From Verrucomicrobiota bacterium (GTDB lineage: Bacteria; Verrucomicrobiota; Verrucomicrobiia; Opitutales; Opitutaceae), in the NCBI GenBank assembly GCA_030601755.1, contig JAUWBF010000005.1, positions 1 to 64,000 on the forward strand: a DNA stretch of 64,000 bases, written 5' to 3'. Below the pieces are notes generated by a model that was not told where the DNA came from, did no database searches, and saw only the letters and a list, made by a program, of their open reading frames with translations. Position numbers and translations under genes: made by a program. Shown here one piece after another: positions 1 through 7,398 of this stretch. Within the stretch, counting starts at the first letter, position 1, and each line of letters opens with the position of its first letter.

Positions 1-2
1 CC

Positions 3-119
3 ACCATCGACGCCTACCTCGCCGCCCATAACCGCTCCCCCAAGCCCTTCATCTGGACCAAACGCGCCTCCGACATCCTCGCCAAAGTCCAACGCGCACG
101 CGCCGCCCAGAATAAGTAA
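3..119 (+). CDS. IS630-family transposase, C-terminal end only (cut by window edge)
   Basis: The open frame entering from the left edge encodes the last 38 residues of a protein ending at a TAA. The segment contains PKPFIWTKRASDILAKVQRA, the characteristic end of IS630-family DDE transposases (the 'PF.WTK.A..IL..V.R' block). The catalytic residues lie outside the window, so completeness cannot be judged. It sits beside a DUF3800 gene and a helicase broken by another insertion sequence, which marks this edge as an accessory region. No terminal inverted repeat can be defined from one end alone. Confidence 0.72.
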   Translation, partial: TIDAYLAAHNRSPKPFIWTKRASDILAKVQRARAAQNK

Positions 120-276
120 CGCTATTTATCGGCCACTACACTAGCGTATTGCGCTCTTCCGGCGGCGAGCTTGCTTTTTACTGAAAAATACGGATTTTTC
201 TTCAGACGCCCTTTTGAACCGAATGCTGACGCTTTGCCGTCAGAGGCTGATGTAGGTTCAACGGGGCGTCGCCGTT

Positions 277-1134
277 TTATGGCTTGGTGAATGAGCCGTC
301 GAAGCGGTGTTGGCTGGGCACAAAAAGCCAGTGCAGGTAAGGATCGTGCCAACGGCCGCCGGGATACGTTGCCCCGGTGCTGATGCCGATATTGAACCCC
401 GCCTTGCCGGTGACCCGTTTGATTTCGGCGAGGATGTATTTGTAGAGACGCTCCTTTGCCACGGTTCGTTTGCCTGGCCCGGTTTGTCCCGGAGTGCGCT
501 CCAGGTGTTTGTTGTTCAATCGGAAGGTGGTGGAGCCGAGCACGACATCGAGCGCCTGCATGATGATATGGTCATGGGAACGCACCTCCGTGATCGCAGA
601 CTCATCCAAAATGATGCCGCCCGCGGAGCGGACGGACTTGTTGGAGGCCAGCGCGGCTAGGTAGCCGCGGAAACGCAAGACTTGCTCCCGGGTGTCTCCG
701 ATTTCGTCGAGATAGATGCGCACACGAGGTGGTTTCACGTGTGGTGGCATCAGCGTGAGGCCGAACCCGTGTTTCAGGAACTGGTAGTAAAGCAGGTAGT
801 AGCTGTCTGAAAGTTGCTCGTTGGACAGGCCCACCGGAACGCGGGCGTTTTGGGTAAACATGACGCGCATGACGGCGCGACGGGCCGCCAGTTCGTTGAA
901 GAAGGCGGAGACAAAGACTTCGTAACGCTCGACGATACCGGGGCCGACCTTCTCCCATTTGATTTCGCTGGTCAGGCCGAGGCGTGACTTGCACGCGGAA
1001 AGGTTGTGCTCCACCTCCCGCAGGTGTGTGGCGGGCACCCGCACGCCACCGTAAAAATTCGAGTAGTAACGCCCGCGTCGGTCGGATTCGTCGCAGAAGA
1101 GAGTGTATTCCTTCTCGTGGAGAGGCGTCGTCAT
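277..1134 (-). CDS. DUF3800 domain protein (RNase H-like fold), partner of the disrupted helicase
   Basis: A 285-aa protein starting at ATG. It has the DUF3800 pattern: an N-terminal FCDESD (D15, E16), a central YLDEIGD (D143, E144) and a later acidic block around E183, D188 and D196. These acidic residues form the presumed metal site of a family thought to have an RNase H-like fold; the family is frequent in mobile and defence islands, and its activity is not established. The gene begins only 13 bp after the restored stop of the upstream helicase, on the same strand, so the two were probably co-transcribed. The copy itself looks intact. A nuclease or effector role is inference. Confidence 0.82.
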   Translation of the reverse strand: MTTPLHEKEYTLFCDESDRRGRYYSNFYGGVRVPATHLREVEHNLSACKSRLGLTSEIKWEKVGPGIVERYEVFVSAFFNELAARRAVMRVMFTQNARVPVGLSNEQLSDSYYLLYYQFLKHGFGLTLMPPHVKPPRVRIYLDEIGDTREQVLRFRGYLAALASNKSVRSAGGIILDESAITEVRSHDHIIMQALDVVLGSTTFRLNNKHLERTPGQTGPGKRTVAKERLYKYILAEIKRVTGKAGFNIGISTGATYPGGRWHDPYLHWLFVPSQHRFDGSFTKP

Positions 1135-1147
1135 GAAACGAGTCGGC

Positions 1148-1330
1148 TTAATCGGGCGTGGACTGCAGAAAGTCGGACCAGGTGGTGAAGCCTTTTCCCT
1201 TATAAATTACCGCAGGATGCCTTGGCATGTTTGCTGGTAGATTGCCTTTTTTATTACACCAATCATTCCACGCGGCACCATTTTTTAAGCCTAACGAGCG
1301 AGCGAAATCACGAGCAGCTTCAAATGCTAG
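1148..1330 (-). pseudogene. C-terminal remnant of the IS-split nuclease-helicase (sixth repeat unit)
   Basis: Reading the minus strand from 1330 gives 60 residues ending at TAA: a start like LAFEAARDFARSLGLKNG, then NMPRHPAVIYKGKGF and WSDFL. This is one more copy of the repeat that fills the end of the helicase at 2897-6067. Joined to 2917 after removing one CTAG copy and the element, the frame runs through without a shift (KKF-LAF-EAARDF). The piece has no start codon of its own and is cut off from its promoter by the insertion, so it is almost certainly not expressed as a protein. Confidence 0.85.
1327..1330. repeat. Target-site duplication CTAG, left copy
   Basis: CTAG immediately outside the left inverted repeat. 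The identical CTAG is found at 2914-2917 outside the right end. Together they show that the element inserted by transposition into one CTAG. Confidence 0.88.
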
Positions 1331-1346
1331 CAGCCTGTCGGACTTA
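1331..1346 (+). repeat. IS left terminal inverted repeat
   Basis: CAGCCTGTCGGACTTA; matches the reverse complement of 2898-2913 at 15 of 16 bases. Confidence 0.88.
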
Positions 1347-1378
1347 ACGGGGAACTTCGTTTAGGGACTGGAGTCGAG

Positions 1379-2770
1379 GTGGATATGCCGAAGTTCGTCA
1401 ACATCGACCACGACACGGAGCTGCTCTTGCCGCCGAAGCTGAGGGAGTGGGTGCCGGAGGGGCACCTGGTTCACTTCGTGATGGAGGCGGTGGATCTGCT
1501 CGATGTGAGCGAAGCGTCGGTCAACCAGCGGGGGACGGGCAGCGCGCAGTATCCGCCCCGTCTGCTTTTGGGGCTGCTCGTCTACAGCTATGCGACGGGT
1601 TTGTTTTCGAGCCGCCAGATCGAGCGTGCGACCTACGAAAACGTGGCGGTGCGGCTGCTGTGCGCGGACACGCACCCCGACCACGACACGCTGTGCGCCT
1701 TTCGGCGCAAAAACGGCGCGCTCCTGCGCCGGGCCTTCGCGCAGGTGCTGGAACTGGCCGCCGGCTGCGGCATCCTGAAGGTGGGCGGCGTGACCGTGGC
1801 GATCGACGGCACGAAGGTGTTGGCCAACGCCAGCAAACACGCGGCGGTGAGCCACGGCCACGCGCAAAGCGCCCTGCGCGAGATCGACGCGGAGATCGCG
1901 CAACTTTTGGCCAAGGCCGAGCAAGCCGACTCCACGCCCCTGCAAGACGGCCTGACGATCGAGGGCGAGATTGCACGCCGCCACGAGCGCAAGGCCCGTC
2001 TTCTCAAGGCAAAGGCCGAGATGGAGGCGCGCGCGCACGCCCGCTTCCAAGCCGAGCAGGCCGACCACGAGGCCCAACTCGCCAGACGCGAAGCCGCGCG
2101 CCAAGCGGGCAAGAAGCCCCGCGGCCGCGAGCCGAAGGCGCCGGACCCCGCGCCCGGCGAGAAGGACCAGGTCAACTTCACCGACTCCGAGAGCCGCATC
2201 ATGAAGACCAAGGACGGCTTCCAACAGTGTTACAACGCGCAGGCCGGCGTGGAGACCGACTCGCGCCTGATCGTCGGAGCCCGCCTCGCCCAGGCGCCCA
2301 ACGACAAGGAACAACTCGAGCCGACCCTGGCCGCGGTGCGCGAACACGTCGCGCCCGGGCACGTGCTGATCGACAGCGGCTTCGTCAGCGAAGCGGCGAT
2401 CCGCTCCGTCGAGCGACCCGACCCGAAGCGCGAAGGCGAGAGCCCGCGCGTATTAGCCGCGGTGATACGCGAACGCCACGGCCGCACGATCGAGCAGCTG
2501 GAGAAACGCGAGGACCCGCCGGCGCCGCCGCCGGAGGCGCCCTTCACCGAACACCTCGCGCATCGCACCGCCACCGCCGCCGGCCGCGCCCTCTATCGCT
2601 TGCGCCAACAAACGGTCGAGCCGGTCTTCGGCATCATAAAATCCGTGCTCGGCTTCCGCCGCTTCATGCTGCGCGGCCTGGCCAAGGTCTCGCTCGAATG
2701 GGACCTGGTGTGCCTGGCCTACAACCTCAAACGCCTACACCGTCTCGACGCCCGCCTGCGACCGGCCTGA
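1379..2770 (+). CDS. IS1182-family DDE transposase
   Basis: A 463-aa protein, start GTG 1379 (an ATG two codons later, at 1385, is equally possible). The N-terminal domain has LLPPKLREWVPEGHLVHFV and YSYATGLFSSRQIERATYE, then PDHDTLCAFRR, all typical of IS1182/IS5-like transposases. Catalytic signatures are AIDGTKVLANASKHAA (first Asp), LIDSGFVSEAAI (second Asp) and QQTVEPVFGIIKSVLGFRRF (Glu region). A basic, charged insert of about 110 residues (roughly 165-270) separates the first two. Full length and uninterrupted. It catalyses cut-and-paste movement of the surrounding element. Confidence 0.93.
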   Translation: MDMPKFVNIDHDTELLLPPKLREWVPEGHLVHFVMEAVDLLDVSEASVNQRGTGSAQYPPRLLLGLLVYSYATGLFSSRQIERATYENVAVRLLCADTHPDHDTLCAFRRKNGALLRRAFAQVLELAAGCGILKVGGVTVAIDGTKVLANASKHAAVSHGHAQSALREIDAEIAQLLAKAEQADSTPLQDGLTIEGEIARRHERKARLLKAKAEMEARAHARFQAEQADHEAQLARREAARQAGKKPRGREPKAPDPAPGEKDQVNFTDSESRIMKTKDGFQQCYNAQAGVETDSRLIVGARLAQAPNDKEQLEPTLAAVREHVAPGHVLIDSGFVSEAAIRSVERPDPKREGESPRVLAAVIRERHGRTIEQLEKREDPPAPPPEAPFTEHLAHRTATAAGRALYRLRQQTVEPVFGIIKSVLGFRRFMLRGLAKVSLEWDLVCLAYNLKRLHRLDARLRPA

Positions 2771-2896
2771 CACCGACCGGCGGTGTCGCCACCCGCGCCA
2801 TCACCGCCTTCCGCCCGCCTCGCCCGACACCAAATTCCCCTCATCCTCCCTCCATCGCCCTCCTCATCCCTCTCCCCCTTCCTTCTCGCAAAAAAC

Positions 2897-5800
2897 CTAA
2901 GCCCGACAGGCTGCTAGAAACTTCTTTTCAAATGGAGCGATGTTACCAGTGCCCAACCAATCACCCCATCCTTTCCACTGCTCTCGGTATGCATTGGCTG
3001 GGTGTCTCGGGATATCTTTGGGTCTGGGCTCTTTGTCGGAGAACTCACCTTTAAGGTAACGGGCCCATTCCGTTGAGCTGGCTAGATTTAAATTGTGAAC
3101 GAAATCTCGGGCAGAAAGGAAGTCCCTGAAACGTTTTTTGACCGTGGCGCGTTTCGGTAATTCAACTCCGAGCCATGCACTCCAGTTAAAGTCATCCAAT
3201 GCGTATGCATTGCTAGGATACCGCGGGATGTCGTCTGGGATGGCTGCGTGACCACCGAGCTGACCCTTTGTGTATTTTACCCACTCGCCGTGTGAGCTTA
3301 GGCCAAGCGAACTTACAAATGCGCAGGCTTCATGGTATGGTCGGTAGGATTTTTTTCTTATAGGTATATTGCCGCTTCCAAGCCAATCCCCGTATCCGAG
3401 CCAGCCATGATCTTGATAATAGTGTTCAGGACCAGCAGGCACCCCCGCTAGGCGTGGAGGAAGGTGAGGCAATTTGCCTTTGCAGTATTGGCGCCAAGCC
3501 CTCTGTCCAGTGAGCTTTAAGCTCCTGGCAAACTCACGAGCTTCAATGAAGGGGAGTAATTCGGCTCCGTCATTACGCATTCCGAGTGTTGCTTGTTCTA
3601 GACCCAACCAATGAGCCCAATTTACCCAGCCCTTATTGCGATATGCCTGCGGTGGGTTTCGTGGAATGTTTAAAGGTAGTGGCGGCTTTCCGAGGATGCC
3701 TTGGCGTGCATAAAGTCGCCATTCATCTCCAGTTTTTAAACCTAGTGCCGAAGCATATGCCCTAGCTTCGTCATAAGATAAGATCACTTTCCTAGTCGCG
3801 GGTCTCCGAAATCCGATAAAGTCACCCCAATCAATCCAGCCTTTACCCTCATAAACACTATATGGGGCAAGTGGTATATCGCGGGGAATTCCGCCTGCTT
3901 TCCAAATTTTCACCCAGTCGGTGGACTTGGTAATGCCGCTTTGACGAGCCCACTCACGAGCCTCCAGAAAGGGCCGCCATTTAAGCTTCGCAATTTTCTC
4001 CCAACAACGAACCTCAATGTAGTTCGCAAACTCTTCTGCGCTTACATCAAGCGGCATTACTCCCGTCATATCGAACTTCACCAAGCCGCCGACTTCCGGC
4101 GTCCGACCTTCGGCTGTGGCGCGGAACCATTCGATGATCCGTTCGTCGTGGGTGGCCAATGCGCGAAGGACGAGCAGTATGAATTTGAAGGCACTACTTT
4201 CTGCAATCTCAACGGGAGTCGATCCATCCGGCACCACTAGTGGCAGCAGAATATAGCCGAGTTGTTTGCCCGATTTCGGGTCTAGTCGCAGAGCCCTGCC
4301 GGAGGCTTGGACGATGTCGATGGTGCTGCCCTTCGGGTCGGCGAAAAAGACGCAGTCGATGCCGGGCACATCCACACCTTCGGTCAGGCAGCGGGCGTTG
4401 GTCACCAGCGACGGAGTGGCTTTGAGAAAGGCATCCAGCTCACGCTGCCGGGCGGCGCTGCCCATCTTGCCCGACACGTGATAGGCGGCGATCGGTGTTT
4501 CCGCAGTGAGGTGCTCGTTGAGTTTGTTGCAGAGTTCGCGGAAGCGGGAGGCGCGGGCGATGCTGCTGTGAAACGAAACGGTGTGCTTCACCCCGTGGCG
4601 CTCAGTGGCACGGCGAAGCGCAATCAGGCTGGCGAGAGCCAGGGCGGTGACCTCGTCCAAGTCATCCGGACCAAGATCGAGCCAACGATTGTTTTCCACC
4701 AAGGCCCGCACTTCAGATTCGCGCACACCGATGGTGAGCAGACGGTAGTCGCAGAGAATCGGATCGGCGGCGTCGATGGCGGCCTTGAAGGTGAGCAGGT
4801 CGATGGTCTCGCCGTAGAGCGCGGGGTCGTCCATCGAAACAATGTCGTCGGAACGGTTGGAGGCGAAGCGGCGTTCCGTGGCCGTCATGAACAGGCGGCG
4901 AGGCAGCGGCAGGTTGTCGTTGTGGAGGAGATGGGCGTAGTAGCTGGAGGTTTTGCCGGTGGTTTTGTGGGCCTCGTCAAACACGGCAAAGTCGAAGTCG
5001 GTCTCGGCGGCCCGCGCGGCTGTGGAGAGGACGGGCGAACTTTGATACGTGGTGAGCACGACCAGCAGACCGGGGTTGCTCCGGGTGGTGCGGAGGTGGT
5101 CAGCCAGCTTTTCAGGATCGGTATCGCAGGGGATGCCGAGCTCATGGACGTGGGCGATCAGAGCCTCGTTATCCATGTCGGCGACCTCATCATCGCTGCA
5201 CACACAAAGCCAGTCTACGGCGCGGGAGTCAGCGACGGCCTCGGTCATCCATGTCTCCAAGGTCTGGCGGACGAGCGCGAGACTGGGCACCGCTATCAAG
5301 ACGCGTCGCGCATCCAGTTCCCTGGCGATCCAGTAGGCGGTCAGACTTTTCCCGGAACCGCAGGGATGGAGCAACTTGCCGCGCGTTTGTGCGGGTTCGG
5401 TGTAGTAGGCGACGGCAGCGGCGATAGCCTTGGTCTGATGTTTGCGTGGCGAGCGCGGGTTAATGACCGGCGGTGTGGAGTCGGCTGCCTGCGCAGTCAG
5501 GGAGACAAAAAACTCGGGAGGAAGCGTGGTCCACGTTTCCGAGGTGATGTCGCCGATGTTGCCGAGACCTTGGAGAATACCCGGGATGCGCGAGGTTGTG
5601 GTGCAGACGAGGGCGAAAGAGATTTCCCGGCAGATCGTGAATGACAGGGAGGTGAAGGTGGAGAGCTCACCGAACGTCAGCGAGGAGGCGACATCGCTAC
5701 GATATTTGGCCTGTATTGACCAAAACTCGCCCGAGTGGGTGCGAGCGATCATGTCGATGCCCGTGTCTCGTGGCGGCAGGTTTAAGCGGCTGCGGACATC

Positions 5801-6067
5801 TGCGGGAACATCGTAGTCAAACCAAACCTCGGCCAGCTTGGTGCGGTAGGTTGGCTCCCAGCGCAGATAGTGGCGCACGACGTGGGCGAAGGCGGCGCCT
5901 TGTTGCGTGGTGTCGGGAAGCGTGGCCACAGCGGCGGTGAACTCTTCCCAACATCTGACGGATGCAAACTCGACGGGTAAAGGCACGTGCGGAGAAAAGG
6001 TAATGTCATCTGATTTGGCAAGTTGCCGACGTGTCGCAGTGATCTGCCAACGCCTTTTTTGACACAA
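2897..6067 (-). CDS. Nuclease-helicase with C-terminal integrase-type repeats, truncated by IS insertion
   Basis: A 1,056-aa frame on the minus strand. Residues about 35-160 form a restriction-endonuclease-like domain (D105 in TGIDMIA, then the QAKY core with K121). Residues about 205-600 are a superfamily 2 helicase: Walker A HPCGSGKS (234-241), DEAH (364-367), MTATE (394-398) and the motif V/VI run EGVDVPGID to QASGRALR. From about 699 come five repeats of roughly 60-70 residues (EAR.FA..L.L....W..Y, then IPR.P..AY and W..WLG), matching the phage-integrase repeat unit. The last residues (AACRA) come from the IS; the true end lies at 1148-1330. The TTG start at 6067 falls in the upstream terminator's T-run, so GTG 5986 is more likely. 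A DNA-targeting defence role is inferred. Confidence 0.85.
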   Translation of the reverse strand: MCQKRRWQITATRRQLAKSDDITFSPHVPLPVEFASVRCWEEFTAAVATLPDTTQQGAAFAHVVRHYLRWEPTYRTKLAEVWFDYDVPADVRSRLNLPPRDTGIDMIARTHSGEFWSIQAKYRSDVASSLTFGELSTFTSLSFTICREISFALVCTTTSRIPGILQGLGNIGDITSETWTTLPPEFFVSLTAQAADSTPPVINPRSPRKHQTKAIAAAVAYYTEPAQTRGKLLHPCGSGKSLTAYWIARELDARRVLIAVPSLALVRQTLETWMTEAVADSRAVDWLCVCSDDEVADMDNEALIAHVHELGIPCDTDPEKLADHLRTTRSNPGLLVVLTTYQSSPVLSTAARAAETDFDFAVFDEAHKTTGKTSSYYAHLLHNDNLPLPRRLFMTATERRFASNRSDDIVSMDDPALYGETIDLLTFKAAIDAADPILCDYRLLTIGVRESEVRALVENNRWLDLGPDDLDEVTALALASLIALRRATERHGVKHTVSFHSSIARASRFRELCNKLNEHLTAETPIAAYHVSGKMGSAARQRELDAFLKATPSLVTNARCLTEGVDVPGIDCVFFADPKGSTIDIVQASGRALRLDPKSGKQLGYILLPLVVPDGSTPVEIAESSAFKFILLVLRALATHDERIIEWFRATAEGRTPEVGGLVKFDMTGVMPLDVSAEEFANYIEVRCWEKIAKLKWRPFLEAREWARQSGITKSTDWVKIWKAGGIPRDIPLAPYSVYEGKGWIDWGDFIGFRRPATRKVILSYDEARAYASALGLKTGDEWRLYARQGILGKPPLPLNIPRNPPQAYRNKGWVNWAHWLGLEQATLGMRNDGAELLPFIEAREFARSLKLTGQRAWRQYCKGKLPHLPPRLAGVPAGPEHYYQDHGWLGYGDWLGSGNIPIRKKSYRPYHEACAFVSSLGLSSHGEWVKYTKGQLGGHAAIPDDIPRYPSNAYALDDFNWSAWLGVELPKRATVKKRFRDFLSARDFVHNLNLASSTEWARYLKGEFSDKEPRPKDIPRHPANAYREQWKGWGDWLGTGNIAPFEKKFLAACRA
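2898..2913 (-). repeat. IS right terminal inverted repeat
   Basis: Plus strand TAAGCCCGACAGGCTG, the inverted partner of 1331-1346. It supplies the premature stop (2897-2899) that ends the interrupted helicase frame. Confidence 0.88.
2914..2917. repeat. Target-site duplication CTAG, right copy
   Basis: CTAG directly outside the right inverted repeat, duplicating 1327-1330. Confidence 0.88.
2918..3973 (-). repeat. Integrase-type protein repeat array (five units; sixth at 1148-1330)
   Basis: The coding DNA holds five degenerate repeats of about 180-210 bp encoding the pattern 'EAR.FA..LGL....EW..Y..G....P.DIPR.P..AY....W..W.DWLG'. Copies begin near 3973, 3800, 3570, 3350 and 3140 and run toward lower coordinates. 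They are related in protein but diverged in DNA. This stretch is visibly richer in A+T than the neighbouring core genes, which suggests horizontal acquisition. Confidence 0.75.
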
Positions 6068-6095
6068 AAAAGCCCCGGCTATTTTTTGCCGGGGC
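6066..6095 (-). terminator. Rho-independent terminator after sufT
   Basis: On the minus strand a perfect 8-bp GC stem (GCCCCGGC with GCCGGGGC, 8-nt loop) is followed by six T. It lies 15 bp after the sufT stop and ends that unit; the TTG start of the helicase frame falls in its T-run. Confidence 0.88.
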
Positions 6096-6110
6096 GCAAG
6101 GGGTGTGAAC

Positions 6111-6653
6111 TCAGATCAAGCCGAGCTTCATCTTCCCTTCTTCGGAAATCATGGACTGGTTCCAGGCCGGCTCCCAGGTGATGCGCACGTCGGCGGCGCT
6201 GACGCCGGGGACGAGGAGGACCTTGGTCTTGGCGTCCTCGGCGATGGCCGGGCCCATGCCGCAACCGGGGGCGGTGAGGGTCATGGCGACGTCGACCTTG
6301 TAGCCGCCATCTTCCTTGAGGATGTCCATCGAGTAAACGAGTCCGAGGTCGACGATGTTCACGGGGATCTCGGGGTCGTAGACTTTCTTGAGCTGGTCCC
6401 AGACGGCCTCCGGGTCGGGCGCGCCGTCGGCGGTGGTGGCGGCGCTGACGGTGTCGTTGACGACTTCCTCGCCGAGTGCGTCGGCGTCCTTGCCGTCGAT
6501 GCGGTAGAGGCCGCTGTCGGTCTGCACGGTGTAGGTGCCGCCGAGGACTTGGTGGATGAACACCTTGGTGTCGGCGAAGAGCGTGTGCTTGTCACCGGAC
6601 GGGATCTGGGTGGCGACGACGTCGCGGGAGAGGGAGCGGTCTTTGGAGGACAT
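6111..6653 (-). CDS. sufT: SufT-type Fe-S cluster assembly protein (DUF59)
   Basis: 180 aa. Residues about 82-178 are a DUF59/MIP18 domain, with YDPEIPVNIVDLGLVY and the conserved cysteine C131 in TLTAPGCGMGPAIAEDA. The extra N-terminal domain (SRDVVATQIPSGD..., residues 8-60) is the one found in the SufT family rather than in short DUF59 proteins. SufT proteins help maturation of iron-sulfur clusters in the cytosol. No other suf genes are adjacent; the gene stands alone between two strong terminators (6066-6095 and 6656-6687), so it has its own promoter, which must overlap the end of the upstream terminator. Confidence 0.88.
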   Translation of the reverse strand: MSSKDRSLSRDVVATQIPSGDKHTLFADTKVFIHQVLGGTYTVQTDSGLYRIDGKDADALGEEVVNDTVSAATTADGAPDPEAVWDQLKKVYDPEIPVNIVDLGLVYSMDILKEDGGYKVDVAMTLTAPGCGMGPAIAEDAKTKVLLVPGVSAADVRITWEPAWNQSMISEEGKMKLGLI

Positions 6654-6655
6654 GA

Positions 6656-6687
6656 TGAAAAAAGAGGACTGCGCGTGGCAGTCCTCT
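6656..6687 (-). terminator. Terminator after the pgmB-phosphorylase operon
   Basis: A perfect 10-bp stem (AGAGGACTGC with GCAGTCCTCT, 5-nt loop) followed on the minus strand by TTTTTT. It ends 2-3 bp before the sufT ATG and terminates the upstream sugar operon. Confidence 0.88.
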
Positions 6688-6726
6688 ACAAGAGCTGATT
6701 TTGCCCCAAGCTCAAGCGACCATCCG

Positions 6727-7398
6727 TCAAAACGGAAGGCCCGCCGGTTTGAGGAGCGCGTGCAGTCCGGGAATCACGAACTCGGCGGCTCCTAGGATGG
6801 CCGGATCACCGATGCCGACGGCCTTCATGCCGGCGCGATGCGCGGCCTCGATGCCGGCCTCGGCGTCCTCGTAGACCACGCAGTCGGCGGCCTGGAGTCC
6901 GAGCCTGGTCGCTCCGAGCAGGAACACCTCGGGATCGGGCTTGGCTTTGGCAACGTGGTTGCCGTCGACGATGGCGTCGAAGAGCCCGGTGATGCCGAGG
7001 CTGTCGAGGATCATGGGGGCGTTCTTGCTGGCGGAGCCGAGGGCGATCTTCACGCCGTCGGCACGGAGCTGACGCAGGTAGTCGGCCGCGCCGGGCAGGA
7101 TCTCCTCGGGGCCCATCTTGGAGATGAGCTCGACATACCAGGCGTTTTTCTTGGTCGCCAGTTCGACGCTGCGTGCCTCGTCAAACTGGAGGCCGCCGAT
7201 CTCAAGGAGGATCTCCAACGAACGCATGCGGCTGACGCCTTTCAGGCGCTCGTTGTGGGCCTCGGTGAACTCGAAGCCCAGCTCGGCGGCGAGGCGACGC
7301 CATGCCTGGTAATGGAAACGCGCGGTGTCGACGATGACCCCGTCGAGGTCGAAGAGCGCGCCGCGGGCGGAAGTGATGAAGGAGGGAACGGGTTTCAT
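6727..7398 (-). CDS. pgmB: Beta-phosphoglucomutase (HAD superfamily)
   Basis: 223 aa from ATG 7398, which overlaps the phosphorylase stop as ATGA, so translation is coupled. HAD motifs: FDLDGVIVDT (nucleophile D17 and acid/base D19), GSASKN with the conserved Ser and Lys, and VYEDAEAGIEAA for magnesium. The cap region LKGVSRMRSLEILLE carries the substrate loop typical of beta-PGM. It converts beta-glucose 1-phosphate to glucose 6-phosphate, exactly the product expected of the neighbouring GH65 phosphorylase. Ends at the terminator 6656-6687. Confidence 0.94.
   Translation of the reverse strand: MKPVPSFITSARGALFDLDGVIVDTARFHYQAWRRLAAELGFEFTEAHNERLKGVSRMRSLEILLEIGGLQFDEARSVELATKKNAWYVELISKMGPEEILPGAADYLRQLRADGVKIALGSASKNAPMILDSLGITGLFDAIVDGNHVAKAKPDPEVFLLGATRLGLQAADCVVYEDAEAGIEAAHRAGMKAVGIGDPAILGAAEFVIPGLHALLKPAGLPF

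Larger units (their letters stand above)
1331..2913 (+). mobile_element. IS1182-type insertion sequence, complete (1,583 bp)
   Basis: The element is bounded by 16-bp inverted repeats (one mismatch) and flanked by a 4-bp CTAG duplication. It carries one transposase gene on the plus strand, opposite to the helicase it interrupts. The ends, the duplication and an intact transposase all indicate a recent, possibly still active copy. The 143 bp after the transposase stop hold no other gene. Assignment to the IS1182 group rests on transposase architecture; the exact ISfinder name cannot be given from the sequence alone. Confidence 0.9.

Noticed and set aside
731-746. parS-like sequence (TTTCACGTG core)
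   Set aside because: Only part of the 16-bp ParB site matches, and it lies inside the DUF3800 coding region of an accessory island.
1361-2362. A 333-codon minus-strand frame across the transposase
   Set aside because: Shadow of the transposase gene; biased composition and no start context.
4307-5644. Long plus-strand frame inside the helicase
   Set aside because: Opposite to conserved helicase motifs, with no domain of its own.
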